A stretch of 64,000 nucleotides of DNA. Source: Sambucus nigra (Eukaryota > Streptophyta > Magnoliopsida > Dipsacales > Adoxaceae). Below, piece by piece: positions 35,622-47,289 of the stretch (positions within the stretch are counted from its first letter, which is position 1; the number at the start of each line of letters is the position of its first letter). Location: assembly GCA_949130495.1 (NCBI GenBank), contig OX422215.1, positions 10,145,302 through 10,209,301 of the forward strand, read 5' to 3'. Under the pieces are notes generated by a model. The model did no database searches. It was given only the letters and a program-made list of their open reading frames with translations, and was not told where the DNA came from. Both the position numbers and the translations under genes were made by a program.

Positions 35622-38600
35622 ATGATTGAGGGTATGTTTCCTATCCATAGTACTACGGGTCGAGTTTTATTTAATACTGGAGCGACACACTATTTTATAG
35701 CTACCCATTTTGCGAAGACCTTAGGGTTATTAGCCACAGCAGAGAGCACTGTAACGTGTGTAGACTCACCACTGGTAAATGGATCGTTAATTTTCTTTAT
35801 ATGTCGGGGTGTGGGAGAAGAGATTGGTAGCTTGGTATTACCAGTAGACATGTTAGCCTTAGATATGCATGAGCACGATGCCATTATTGGTATGGATTGG
35901 CTCGCAGCATACAGAGCCATAATAAATTGTTTCGGTGGGAGTATTGTCTTTGCCATTCCAGGGCAAGAGATATTTGTAGTGGCGATGCCTCGCCCAGAAG
36001 GAGGCTCGACCGCTCATTTGTATTACATAGAGGAGGATACCTCTAAGGAGGTCGTGATTCCCTTAGATTCGATCCCAGTTGTTCATGAATATTCTGATGT
36101 ATTTCAGGAGATACCAGGCCTACCCCCCAGTCAAGAGATAGATTTTGTCATAGATTTATTACCGGATACTCGATCGATAGCACATTCTCTATACCGTATG
36201 GATCCGACGGAGATGCAAGAGTTACGAGATCAGATAGAGCAGCTGTTAGGTCAGGGCTTCATTCACAGGAGTACCTCACCTTGGGGCGCTCCCGTTTTGT
36301 TTGTGAAAAAGAGAGATGGATCACTAAGGCTATGTGTGGACTACCGGGAGCTGAACAAGGTCACGATACGAAATAAGTATCTGTTGCCTCAAATCGATGA
36401 TCTGTTCGACCAGCTGAGGGGAGCAACTTTCTTTTCGAAGATAGATCTGAGGTCAGGGTACCATCAGCTACGTATTAGGGAGCATTATGTTTCAAAGACT
36501 GCTTTCTTGATGAGATATGGGTCCTATGAGTTCAGAGTGATGCCATTTGGACTCACAAATGCTCCAGCCATATTCATGGACTTGATGAATTGAGTGTTCA
36601 GAGAGTTCTTGGATTAATTTGTCATCGTCTTCATAGATGACATCCTGATATATTCACACTCTGAGGAAGAGCATGCCGAGCACTTGAGGCAGGTTCTTCA
36701 GACTCTATGAGAACATCAGTTGTATGCTAAGTACAAGAAGTGCGGGTTCTGGTTACGAGAAGTGCTGTTCTTGGGGCATGTTGTTTCTGAACAGGGGATA
36801 GCAGTTGACCCGAGTAAACTGTCAGCGGTGAGGGAGTGAGGATAGCCCACGACATCGACGGAAGTGCGTTGTTTCTTGGGATTAGCCGGATACTACAGGA
36901 GATTCATTCGAGGGTTCTTCAAAATAGCGGGTCCATTGATGAACCTGACTCGCAAGGGGGTACCATACGTTTGGAACGATGCTTGCTAATTGTCTTTCGA
37001 AGAGCTGAAAGACAAGCTTAATTCAGCACCGGTCCTTACTTTACCTAAGACGGGCGTGGAGTATCTAGTTTACACCGATGCCTCTTTACGGGGACTTAGG
37101 GGAGTACTTCAGCAGGAGGAGAAGGCTATAGCTTTCACCTCTCGCAAGCTTAAGTCGCACGAGAAGAACTACCCCACACACGACCTAGAGTTAGCACCGT
37201 TCGTCTTTACATTGAGGATATGGAGACACTACTTATTAGGGGAGAAATTTTACTTATTGAGAGACCACAAGTCACTGCAGTACTTATTCACTCAGCGAGA
37301 GCTGAATATGCATTAGCGTAGGTGGTTAGAGTTTGTGAAGGACTATCAGTTCGACATACAGTACCATCCGGGGAAGGCCAACATAGTTGCTGATGCATTG
37401 AGCCATTGACCGGTGGACGATGTAGCAGACGTCTAGAAAGCAAAGTGGAAAGAGTTGGGTCACCAGGACACAGTAGCCCGTTCCTTCATATCTGTCATGA
37501 CAGTGACACCCGAGATTGTTACGAGGGTAATACAGGTACAGATAGCAGACCCATTTTGCCAGGAGTAAATTGTATGACTTTTAGCCGAGGGTGCTAAGTA
37601 CTATTCTGTTAGTTTCGATGGAGGTTTGAGGTTTAACGGGAGATTGGTGGTTCTCGAAGGAGCAGACTTATGTCATGCAGTGATGACCCTTTCTCACGGG
37701 TCCCGATTTACGGTGCATCCTGGGGGAGATAAGATGTACCAAGAAAGAGACAATAATACTGGTGGAGTGGGATAAAAAAGGACATTGTTGAGTTCGTGTC
37801 CAAGTGTTCTACTTGCCAACTAGTAAAGGTGGACCACCAGAAACCATCGGGGTTGCTTCAGCCATTGGAAATACCTGCGTGGAAGTGGGAGAGTATTTCC
37901 GTGGATTTTATTACTGGGTTGACAACATCACAGCAGGTCCACAACTCCATCTGGGTGATTGTGGACCATTTGACCAAGGTGGATCATTTTCTGCCGGTGC
38001 GGACAGACTATACGACGGGTCAGTATGCTCAGTTGTTCATTGTTGAGATTGTTAGATTATATGGGGTGCCCCTGAATATTGTGTCAGATAGAGATAAGAT
38101 TTTCGTGTCGCGTTTCTGGGAGAGCTTTCAGAAGGCCATGGGTACGGAGTTGAGGTTGAGTTCATCTTATCACCCACAGACAGATGGACAAATAGAGCGT
38201 ACTAATCAGATTTTAGAGGATATACCACGCATGTGTGTCCTTGATTTTGGAGGAGGTTGGGAGCCACATCTTCCAGTGGTAGAGTTCGCTTATAATAACT
38301 CTTATCAGTTCAGGATTGGCATGGCTCCGTTTGAGTCATTACATGGAAGGCCTTCTCGTTCCCCAACTTGTTGGCTAGAGGTGGGGGATAATAAGTTACT
38401 CAGATTAGAGGTGATTCAGGAAACCTCCGCTAGGATCGAGATTATCAGGATTCGCATTCGAGTAGCCCGGGACAGGCAAAAAAGCTACGCCGATGCAAAA
38501 CGGTTCTTCCGAGAGTTTAATGTGGGGGACCAAGTATTACTACGTGTATCTCCTATGAAAGGAGTGATGAGGTTCGGGAAGAAAGGGAAATTGGACCCGA

Positions 38601-38992
38601 GGTACGTGGGACCATTTCCCATTATCGAGAGGGTTGGGCCGGTAGCATACAGATTGGGTCTGCTAGAGCACTTACATCGCATTCACGATGTATTCCACAT
38701 CTCGTCGTTGAGACGATACCTTCTGGATGACATGGACCATACCCATATCACGATTGAGGATATTGACTTACAGCCCGATAGCTCTTACGAGGAGAGACCA
38801 GTTGCTATCCTAGACCATAGCGAAAGGGGATTGAGGTCAAAGGTAGTCCCACTTGTCCGGGTCAAGTGGGAGCATCATAATGCGGAGGAATCCACTTGGG
38901 AGCGTGAGGCGGACATGCGTGAGAAGTACTCAGAGTTATTCTTACCAGGTACAGCTTATTTTTTGAATTTCGGGACGAAATTCCGTTATTAG
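35622..38992 (+). pseudogene. pol: Gypsy-1 pol: protease-RT-RNase H-integrase-chromodomain (broken)
   Basis: The protease active site reads [10 protein letters not shown] at about 35667-35696: the catalytic aspartate (DTGA) has become asparagine (codon AAT). RT follows with [33 protein letters not shown] and FIDDILIYS (about 36635), the FxDD form of the catalytic motif being intact. RNase H is at about 37060 (YTDAS). Integrase and chromodomain-like C-terminus (37796-38992) match the upstream copy. Breaks: TGA 36591, TAA near 36615, TGA near 36708, TGA near 36837, TAG 37314, TGA near 37407, TAG near 37434, TAA near 37566, and a frameshift near 37745 where the upstream copy is still in frame. 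Confidence 0.94.
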
Positions 38993-40016
38993 GGGGGAAG
39001 TATGTAATACCCCGTATTTTTATGACTTTTAATTTTGTGGATTTATTAAATTTAATTAGAGATATTAAATTAATATTAACCCGGAAAATCATTTAAATAC
39101 TTACTAGCGTGATGAGAGTTAGTAATTATTTTATTATAAGTTACTTTATGGGTAAAGTAAGTGGTGTAATTATAATTAGTAAAATTATCACGAGAATCTA
39201 ATTTGATAATTTTGGAAATTTATTGGGACGCGCTTGTGTCGTGTCGGGATTAAATTTGGACTATTAAAAGTAAATAAATTATAAGTTACCCGTATGGTCA
39301 TTTTGAGTGCGTCAATGTGTCCGGAAGGGTCGAGATAGTCAAAATAATGTACCCGGGGGTTTTGTTTGGGTCTCGGGCCATTTTTAGGCCTAATTAACAC
39401 CCCGGGAGGGCGTTTTGGACATTTTACATTTTTGGACATGAAAACCCACGAAAATTCTAAGGGTATATCAGATGGAAAGAGTCATCTTCTAGGGTTAGAA
39501 TCACCATAAACCAAATACGGCTATAGGAGAGGAAGAGGAGAGGCTTTCCAAGGGGTTCTAGGTCAAGAACTCCGTCGTTTGCACCGCCAAACGATAGATC
39601 GTGCAACGAGGATCACAACCACACCAATCTCTCCACAAATCTGAACCAAGAATTCTCAGGCAAGTATCTATCTTGCTCTATTTCAGTTAATGCTCCAATA
39701 ATATTAGCCTAGGATTGATTAGGACTAGTTTTTGTGAAAGAAAAACCTATTTTGGAGATTTGAATTCACATGTCGTATGAGAAATATATGTATTATGGAA
39801 ACCCAATTCATATGTAGATATTGAACCACGAAATTACAGTAAATAAAGAGTATGAAATCTGGTAAAAGAATGGTAAGAAACCAAATAAAAGAAATATTAG
39901 GGTTCTTGATGTTTTTATGGATTATGCCTTTTTAATTCGTTATTCATGATGAAAATCCTCATGCTTGACGTAGGAAATCACTTATTTGAGGTTATAAGTA
40001 TAAATTATTGGGAGTT

Positions 40017-40021
40017 TGGTA
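40017..40021. repeat. Target site duplication TGGTA (nested Copia LTR), left copy
   Basis: Repeated exactly at 41703-41707. The undisturbed site is seen in the other gypsy LTR at about 32090 (GAGTTTGGTAGTCG). Confidence 0.9.
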
Positions 40022-41702
40022 TGAAGGTGCGAGCTTTTCTAAATCAAAGCTCTGATACCACTTGTTGGTGGTCGAAGCTCCCAATTCTAAAATATTATTA
40101 TTTCCTTGTTATGTAAACTTGATGCGGAAGCGGTGTGGTGGTTCAACTTTATCACAACAAATTTTAATTTCTTAAACAAATTAAAATTAAACCAAGTGAA
40201 GTAAAATTAAACAATTAATATATTCACTTAAACCAATTAATTAATCCAAGTCCTAGAATTTGCCTAAGTCATATTTGTCAATATTAGCAAATTAGGCGAA
40301 ACCAAATTTTAGCAAATGACTTGAATTAAATAAACTTTACCCAATATTATATTTAGCACCAAATTAAATGAGTGTGATAATTTAAACCAAATTTTATCTT
40401 GAATTATTCTAAACATGCGTTCTACGTTATTTTGCAAGATAAAATAAATCAATCACACTACGCTGCGATGTACGAGGAAAAACCCAAGACGGGAAACAAC
40501 CTCGGACGGCCCTAGCCACAAATCCACTAGATACGGAATTAAAAGTACAAGACAGAAAGACTTACAACACACGACTCGATCCCTCTCAAGCCTCGACGCT
40601 TCTTCTTGTAGACACCTCTTCCTAGCGGATAACCATGGAACACCACCGCGGTCTCGGAATCCACCGATAGAACTTTATATGGTCATCATCACCCGTACAT
40701 GGATCCTTTCTCCAAGTGGGTAGAATCGCAACAAAACGTCTTCTTCTTTGATGGATGTAGAAGCAATCCAAAACTTCTCTTTGAAACGGAAGAGATAAAC
40801 CGGTGCCAAACTCCAAGCAATTGATATGTATATAAGAACTTGGATAAACAATATGGGTGTACAAACTAGAGTGATAAGTACATTTCTCTTTGAAAATCTC
40901 ACTCAAAACTTGATCTTTTTCTCTTTTTAATTTTGCTCTCAAAACACTCTCTAAGAGTTTATATGATATGAAAAAGATTGATTATCAAAATTGATTCCCG
41001 CACATCTTAAAATCTGAAACGTTGGTTACAAACTTAGTGGGAAAGTGGGTGCAAAACTGCCAAAAAACTGCCAAAAACTGTTCCCACCTGGCATCTCGTT
41101 CGAACGACATTTCGTTCGAACGAAATCTCGTTCGAACGAGTCATCTAACGACGCTCCAGTATGGACTCGTTAGAAGCTCGTTGGAAATCTCGTTACAACG
41201 AACAATCTCGTTCGAACGACATTTCGAACGACGGACCAGTATACCTTAGTGGGAACTCGTTGGAAAACTCGTTCGAACGACATCTGGTTCGAACGAAAAA
41301 CTCGATCGAACGACCTATCGAACGAACCACCATAAAGTTTGAAAAATCTTGTTTAAGCCCAGAAAACTTTATAAACATTTATTTAAAGTTTTAATTAATT
41401 ATTTCTTAAAACAAAATGCAGTTTTTATAAAACCTAACACCCAATAAACTTTGTTCCAAGCTCCTATATATATTTAAATGCATTCATACCTTGGGAGCGT
41501 GGAACTATGATTGATGACGTAGAAACGAGGCACGCAAACCGGCATATTTGATGAAGCTTTATACTCTTTGTCGCTACGTCTTCAACAAACACTTCATAGG
41601 CTTGAGAATATTACAATTAAATACTATCCTATGAATAAATGTTTTTGTCCGGAATTGAGCCAACACAATACATGGACTCAATTGGAAATTTGTGTCCTTA
41701 CA
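40022..41702 (-). mobile_element. Minus-strand Copia LTR with retained primer site
   Basis: On the minus strand it starts TGTAAGGACACAAATT, related to the Copia-2 LTR start, and the LTR proper (40063-41702, 1,640 bp) ends CACCAACA. It is followed by a primer site (40049-40060) and about 27 further leader bases ending in CA, then the duplication. It therefore is not a standard solo LTR. It holds five perfect TCGTTCGAACGA palindromes: 41097, 41112, 41128, 41208 and 41269. Frames at 40622-41378 are shadows. Confidence 0.88.
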
Positions 41703-42665
41703 TGGTAGTCGAATATATCGTTTTGGATGGTTTTGGAAGAGAAACCCCATAACTGGAAATTATGCAGATTTGCCATACCTACTTGATCGATCGATCGACC
41801 CTAGATCATCGATCAATCGATGAATCGATCGATTGAACACCTACCATCGATCGATCGACCCTTCCTGTATAACTCATGTTCCTTTTTTACTAGGTTGTTC
41901 CAACTTAAATGATTAGACATTCTTGGATATTAATGTTAGAATATTTGGGGATATAAAGAAGACCGGTAGGACTTTAGAAATATATGGAACCGTTGATGTA
42001 AGGCGAGATTAACATTTCACAGGGGTGTTTTACTTATAAGGGACAATGGGGATACGTGTTAAAGGGTGAGACTCGTAAGGAAGTTACGTTGTAAAATGAA
42101 TAAGTACCTACTGAAATTACACTTGGGAACATAGGAATCCATGAGTGTTACGTAGTAAGTTGGAATAATCCCACAAATTAAAATAAGAGACAAACCGTTA
42201 TACGTGATAACTAAATAATGGGTAATAAGGATAAATATCATAATTATGGGTCATGAGAGTGTACCTAAATTTGATATGGGAATAGTAGTATACATATATG
42301 ACTGTGTTTATGCATATATTATATACGTGCAAAAAATCATGCCCGCGCTACTTGCTATACATGAGATTACCGCGCTGGGACAGTCTTATCTCGATGGGAC
42401 CTTGATGGGGGATATTGACTCGCACCCTAGAACATAGGAATCCTTGGTATAGGCTATCGGATCGATAGTCAGACTGTCCTAAGAGACGTGAGGGTATGTG
42501 CTGACCTCTTAGTGACTTGGAACTATGCTTCACCTCATTTTGTATGTGTTTTGTGTTAATACAGTTCGAGAGTGATTCTGAACTAGTATTTCCCTTAGTA
42601 CGAGTGATACGGGGACTGGATAGCAGAGTATGCCCGCACCATAGATTTTATGTGGGGTGCTGTTA

Positions 42666-42740
<75 letters not shown>

Positions 42741-43726
42741 GAGTATTTAATATATATATTTAAATCTTGAATTTGGGAACTACCTGCTGTGAATATGGTA
42801 TGTAAGAAAAGAATAATTATTTCAACTTGGGAATAAGTGTTTGAAAAGTATGATATATTACTGAGAAACTTTACTATCAAATAAGGCTTATGTGAGAATT
42901 GTGCTGTTAAATAAAATTAACCTCCTTAACATTGGAAATTGTCGGCTTGAAACCTTACGAGTAACTTAAGATAAGATAAGTTAAACTGTTGAGAATATTA
43001 GTGCGATAGGTGTGCACATTAGAAGAGAGGTGAGAATTTATCAAGGGAGTGCCGCACTAATATGTTGGTTTCATTGGCCGATAAGCATTTTAAATACTTG
43101 CTAAACTAATTTTAAACTGTTTTACAATCGGGCTCTGACCCGTTTTCTACTTTCTCTTCTCTCTTGTATATATATGTATATATTACAGATGCCCAGCCAC
43201 AGGGGCATCTTACATAGGATCCTTTGGAAGGAACGCGCTGCAGCTTAGGTGGGAGTTGCAGGCCTCTTGCTTAGACGACCTCATTGTTGATTCCACTTCT
43301 AGCACTATTTATTCCGTTGGGCATGTGTCGCCCTTTTCCATTATTCAGTTGTTTTATCGGAGATTGTGATTCGTTTATTTCCAGTATTTATACTTTGGGA
43401 TTTATTACTGCCAGGATGTTTTCCTTTAAGTTTAAAGTTGGAATTTATTTAGTTGGATGTTTAATTGTTTAGATTATATGTTCCAGTATAGTTGTTGGGT
43501 GATTCTTTAACTATGAATTATGTAAAGTTTTAAATGTTGGTTTTTAAAATAAAATTTGGAAATTGATGTCTAAATATGGTTTTGAGACTTAGCTTAATTA
43601 TTTAGGGTGTTTAATTGGAAAAGTTATTTTTGCGAGAGTGATGCTAAGAATGAACCAAATGTCCACCTTGATTATAATTTAATATAAGGACTGATCACCC
43701 GGTATTTAATTAGGCGGGGTGTCACA

Positions 43727-44527
43727 ATTAGATTCACCAAAAACACATACACACCTATTTGTTTAGTTTATTCCACGTACCTATTGGTATATCATTTCTT
43801 GGAGAGGTTTGGCACCTGGTTTTCTCTACACCAATAAGAAGAGAGTTTGGGTTATTCTCTACCCCCCAAAGGAGAAATGTTTGTTGCGGTGTTCTCACTC
43901 GAAGAAAGGCTTCACGTGCGGGTTGACGGTGACCATAGCCCCATCGGTGGATTCCTAGACTACGGTGGAGTTCGTATTTATCGACTAGGTGGAGGTGTTT
44001 GCAAGGAGGAGCATCAAGGCTTGGACGGAGTCATGTTGTTGGAGAAAGTCTGTTGTCTTGTAATTGTAATTACATACCTAGTGGATTTGTTAGGCCAGGG
44101 TCGCCCGAGGTTTTTCCCAGTTGGGTTTTCCTCGTACATCACCGTGTAGTGAGATTTTTTATTTTATCTTGTTTAACTCATCTAGAACCCATGCTTACGT
44201 TTAAAAGATAAATTTGGTTTTAATTTACAATCTTTCTTAATTTGGTGCAAGTTCAATATTTGGGTAAATTTAAATTAATTTAATTCAGGTTGGAATATTT
44301 AAATGGACAATAATTTTATTCCCGGTAGTTTAACTTGATAATTAAATTAATTTGGTTTGAGTGAATTTAAAGTGTGTGTTTACTTTAATTCACTTTGTTG
44401 TGTTTAATTATAATTTGTTTTAAGAAATTAAAATTTGTCATTTGTGTGTTGTGTTGAACCATCTTTATTCCGCATTAAAGGAAATTCTTTTTGAAAAATT
44501 TAAAATTGGGGGCCTCGTGTTTAATCA
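43727..44527 (+). repeat. Copia-2 3' LTR, second fragment
   Basis: Matches 24317-25111 of the 5' LTR (TTCACCAAAAACACATACAC to CCTCGTGTT..ATCA). It has an 18-base insertion near 43880 relative to the 5' copy. It ends at 44527, directly before TTTAT. Frames at 43847-44149 and 43999-44211 are LTR shadows, each with a counterpart in the 5' LTR. Confidence 0.9.
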
Positions 44528-44532
44528 TTTAT
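44528..44532. repeat. Target site duplication TTTAT, right copy (Copia-2)
   Basis: Exact match to 23652-23656. Confidence 0.85.
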
Positions 44533-46300
44533 CGATATCAAACTTCAATTTGTAGCATGCCTGGGTATTTCCCCTCCCTTCTGATAATGTGCGCATTGGG
44601 AGTCTCAAAATTTCTATACACGGCCAACTAATAAGGTTTCGCCAACATCATAGCAAATGAGGATGCTGTTGTATCACGAGACTTCCTGGAAGGCGTAGAC
44701 CTCAGGATTTTCAACATAGGGATCCCAGACAACCTACTCATTATTGAAAATGTTAACATATATAAAAGACCAAGAGAATTGCATTTAAAATAATAAATTT
44801 TTAAATAATACTCACGTCAGATGCTTTTAGATCATCTAGGGTCTCTCTTAACTCCCCCATCTTTGCAAAGGCATCACCAAACACCGTTTTTGTCTTCCAT
44901 TTGCATAGACGCAACTCTGAAGGATGGAACTCCAAATTTCGTACACTCTTCACCAAATTAAAGTGGTAATATATCCACTCCAGGATCGAGATTGATAAAT
45001 TAATTAGTAAATTTATATATAACCCCAAATAAATGAACTATAACATGATAAGTGTAAACGTTTACCACTAGTAGAGGGAGATATCTGACCACTTATTTCA
45101 TGTCTATCCAGGATGCAACCCCAAGATGTCGATACAAATGAGCCAATATGCCCATCCCCCATGAGTATTCATTGCCCTTTCTAATTTTTCGCAATGTCTT
45201 TAGGTAGTTAATCGAGACTCGGTTCTCTAATTTGTCTGGGAACAACAAGCATCCGATCATGAGCAACAAGTACTCCCACGTCGCTTGCTCAATGTCTTTT
45301 TTGGTGACATTCTCCCCCAATTTTTTTACCTTCTCCTACACTGATGCATTAACCAATCAAAATGGACCGAATACAAAGACTTTCTTTCTTCCAACGCCTC
45401 CTCCTCACTACAACCAATATAATTGGTTAGCCATTTAATTTGTTTAGCGTTGTCTTTAACTTTCCTAAATACCATCCCGTAGATCAGTTTACAACCGGTC
45501 GAGATGTTGAGGAGATGGTACATACCGTTCAGGGTGATGGTAATCTCACCTAATGACATATGGAATGAATTTGTTTTCGATTAACACCATTTGATGAATG
45601 ATAACACCGATACATAGTCGATGTATCGGTATGAGTGTTTTACCAACCCCCACACACACCCAGGTTTTTAACTAACTCAATCACCTGTTCATCCTCCTTT
45701 TCTATATCCCACTAGCCATACTTTTTTAAAGTGGTACACGAATTTCATCATTCCCTCTCCTTATCGCGGTTCCATATCGAATAAGCAATATGTTTCTGAA
45801 AATTTTTAAGCAACTCGGGGTTATTTGACGTGCACCCCTCTAATGGTTGTGAATCTGAGTGGCTAATTTTTTTTTGAGGTTTCTTCACTGGTTTTTTGCA
45901 GATGTTGATGGCTGAATTTCCTCTTCCAAAGAGTAAGACTCGTCGTCAGTCTCATCTCCTTGCTCTCCTCCACATCATGCCTCTTATTGTCCCTCCTTAA
46001 CTACCTCGTGTGAACTACCCTCCTCTATGTCAACCCTCCTTCCCTCAAAACTCTCATCCCCTTACGCCTCATGAACCTCCTCCACATTGGCTACCTTATC
46101 CCCATCCCCATACCCATGTACCTCATCAACCACCTTCTCAACAACCTTATCTAATGACTGTAAAGTTGAATACCCTTTACTTTCTTCACTGTCGCTATTT
46201 CTCGGCGATGCGGGTTGTTTATCTCCTTTAGCCGCCTCCAACCTCCTCTTTTGCTATGATGCAGTAGGAGGATTTTTGGATCTTCCCATTTATATAACCT
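44533..46300 (-). pseudogene. Plant mobile domain (PMD) gene, N-terminal and core part
   Basis: The minus-strand reading shows, from the right: an acidic N-terminal segment (about 46000-45900), then MSLGEITITLNGMYHLL (45559 onwards), WEYLLLMIGCLLFPDKLENR (about 45285) and EYSWGMGILAHLYRHLG (about 45170), all typical of the aminotransferase-like PMD found in plant MULE/CACTA-type transposons and in MAIN/MAIL genes. WKTKTVFGDAF follows near 44900. A GT-AG intron (44734-44815) separates this from VVWDPY and EVS.YNSILICYDVGET (44733-44640). Another intron probably lies at about 45000-45090. Stops and frame breaks show decay. Copia-2 then splits the gene; the rest is at 23110-23651. Confidence 0.65.
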
Positions 46301-47230
46301 ATAATTGCGATAAAAAATAGTACATGAGACTAAAAGCAGATGTTTAAGTGTTCATACTATTAGAAGAAACCACAAGAAAGAAAAAAGGGTGATATATAAC
46401 AATATATGAAAAATCACGGTTATATATAACCGTGTATGGAAAACTATGGTTAGATCAAACCGAGTAAGAGAACATCACGATGACTCATAATCCTTGCTAA
46501 CAAATCACGATGGCAACATACCGCTCTAGTTCATACCACGAGTGCCTTTGACCCTGTGTATAACTACCACGGTTTGTTATTGCCATTTTTATTTAAACAT
46601 AAAACTACTTGTCACCCACGATCACTCCTCATCATAAGCTACTTTCCACGGTTAATCCTCACAATAACAACTTTTCCACTGTAGGAGGTCACCGAAGATG
46701 ATTCACACATACGGTGACAGGTGTCCATATGCTCAACATCCCAATTTTGTTTTAGTTTTTTATAATTTACAGGTGTTTTGTTCGCAATTTAAGGAATATA
46801 TTTTTAATGTTGCAAATAATGTAAGGTGTAATTACCATTCAAAAGTGTTTGCGTTTCAGTTTTTAAACACTTCCAATGGTAGGGTTTGCAGAGTATTGTT
46901 TCCTAGCATTTTAGTGTGCATTTCAGACAAACATTGTTCAAATAATACAATAATGGGTATAAAATCATATACCCAAAGTTGTTTTGCTCTTAAGGTAGAA
47001 TAAGGCTTTGTTTTCGGTTTATATAGGTCGAGAGAAATGATTAGAGAGAATTTAGAAAGAGAGAGTGAGAGAAGAGAAAAAATGGTGATTAAATTTTTTT
47101 GGGCTTATATATGATACTAAGTTATGTGGTGTTGGGTTTTTAAGGTGTTTGGGAGAAAAAATTGGTACTTATATGGTGTTATGGAGAAAATGCTGATTAA
47201 GAGATATTTTCTGGGTAGAATTATCAGGAT
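46301..47230. other. Outer end of the PMD transposon and adjoining unassigned DNA
   Basis: 46390-46690 is full of CACGGT/CACGAT words, including the perfect palindrome CACGGTTATATATAACCGTG at 46415-46434, comparable to the 123-bp array at 21920-22895. The element may end near 46685 (TTTTCCACTGTAGG). A 101-residue plus-strand frame at 46698-47003 has cysteines but no domain I recognise. 47004-47230 is AT-rich with GAGAGA runs. Confidence 0.45.
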
Positions 47231-47234
47231 CCTT

Positions 47235-47236
<2 letters not shown>

Positions 47237-47286
<50 letters not shown>
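47237..47286. repeat. (TC)n microsatellite
   Basis: About 24-25 uninterrupted CT repeats. The SLSLSL part of the frame at 47124-47354 comes from this. Confidence 0.95.

Positions 47287-47289
<3 letters not shown>

Larger units (their letters stand above)
29279..43726 (+). mobile_element. Gypsy-1: tandem Tekay-like chromovirus sharing a middle LTR
   Basis: Order: truncated pol, LTR, primer site, gag-pol, LTR. One LTR (31075-34139) serves both as 3' LTR of the truncated copy and 5' LTR of the complete copy. Both pol copies carry the same stops. This is the arrangement expected from unequal recombination between LTRs. The right end lies in the Copia-2 3' LTR; the left end and its duplication have been deleted. 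Confidence 0.9.
39003..43726 (+). repeat. Gypsy-1 3' LTR (contains a nested Copia LTR)
   Basis: TGTAATACCCCG...CGGGGTGTCACA, 4,724 bp including the 40022-41702 insertion and one extra TGGTA; without them about 3,038 bp, matching the middle LTR. The AT microsatellite is at 42668-42733, shorter than in the other copy. The frames at 42059-42241, 42530-42880 and 43284-43472 are LTR shadows. Confidence 0.94.
23657..44527 (+). mobile_element. Copia-2: pol-less Sirevirus-like element carrying nested insertions
   Basis: The element has a 5' LTR (23657-25111), tRNA-Met site, gag (25177-27107), a non-coding segment with four purine tracts, and a 3' LTR split into 28974-29264 and 43727-44527 by a gypsy block. 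Flanking TTTAT duplications match. Protease, integrase and RT are missing altogether. By eye the LTR halves differ by around 10% with several indels, much more than those of Copia-1, so this insertion is older, consistent with its outer position in the nest. Confidence 0.88.

Noticed and set aside
29279..38992. Two independent gypsy insertions
   Set aside because: One LTR is shared between the copies, both pol copies have the same stops, and no separate duplications are seen.
46698..47003. 101-residue plus-strand frame as a host gene
   Set aside because: No recognisable domain, no conserved context, adjacent to transposon ends; left as unassigned.
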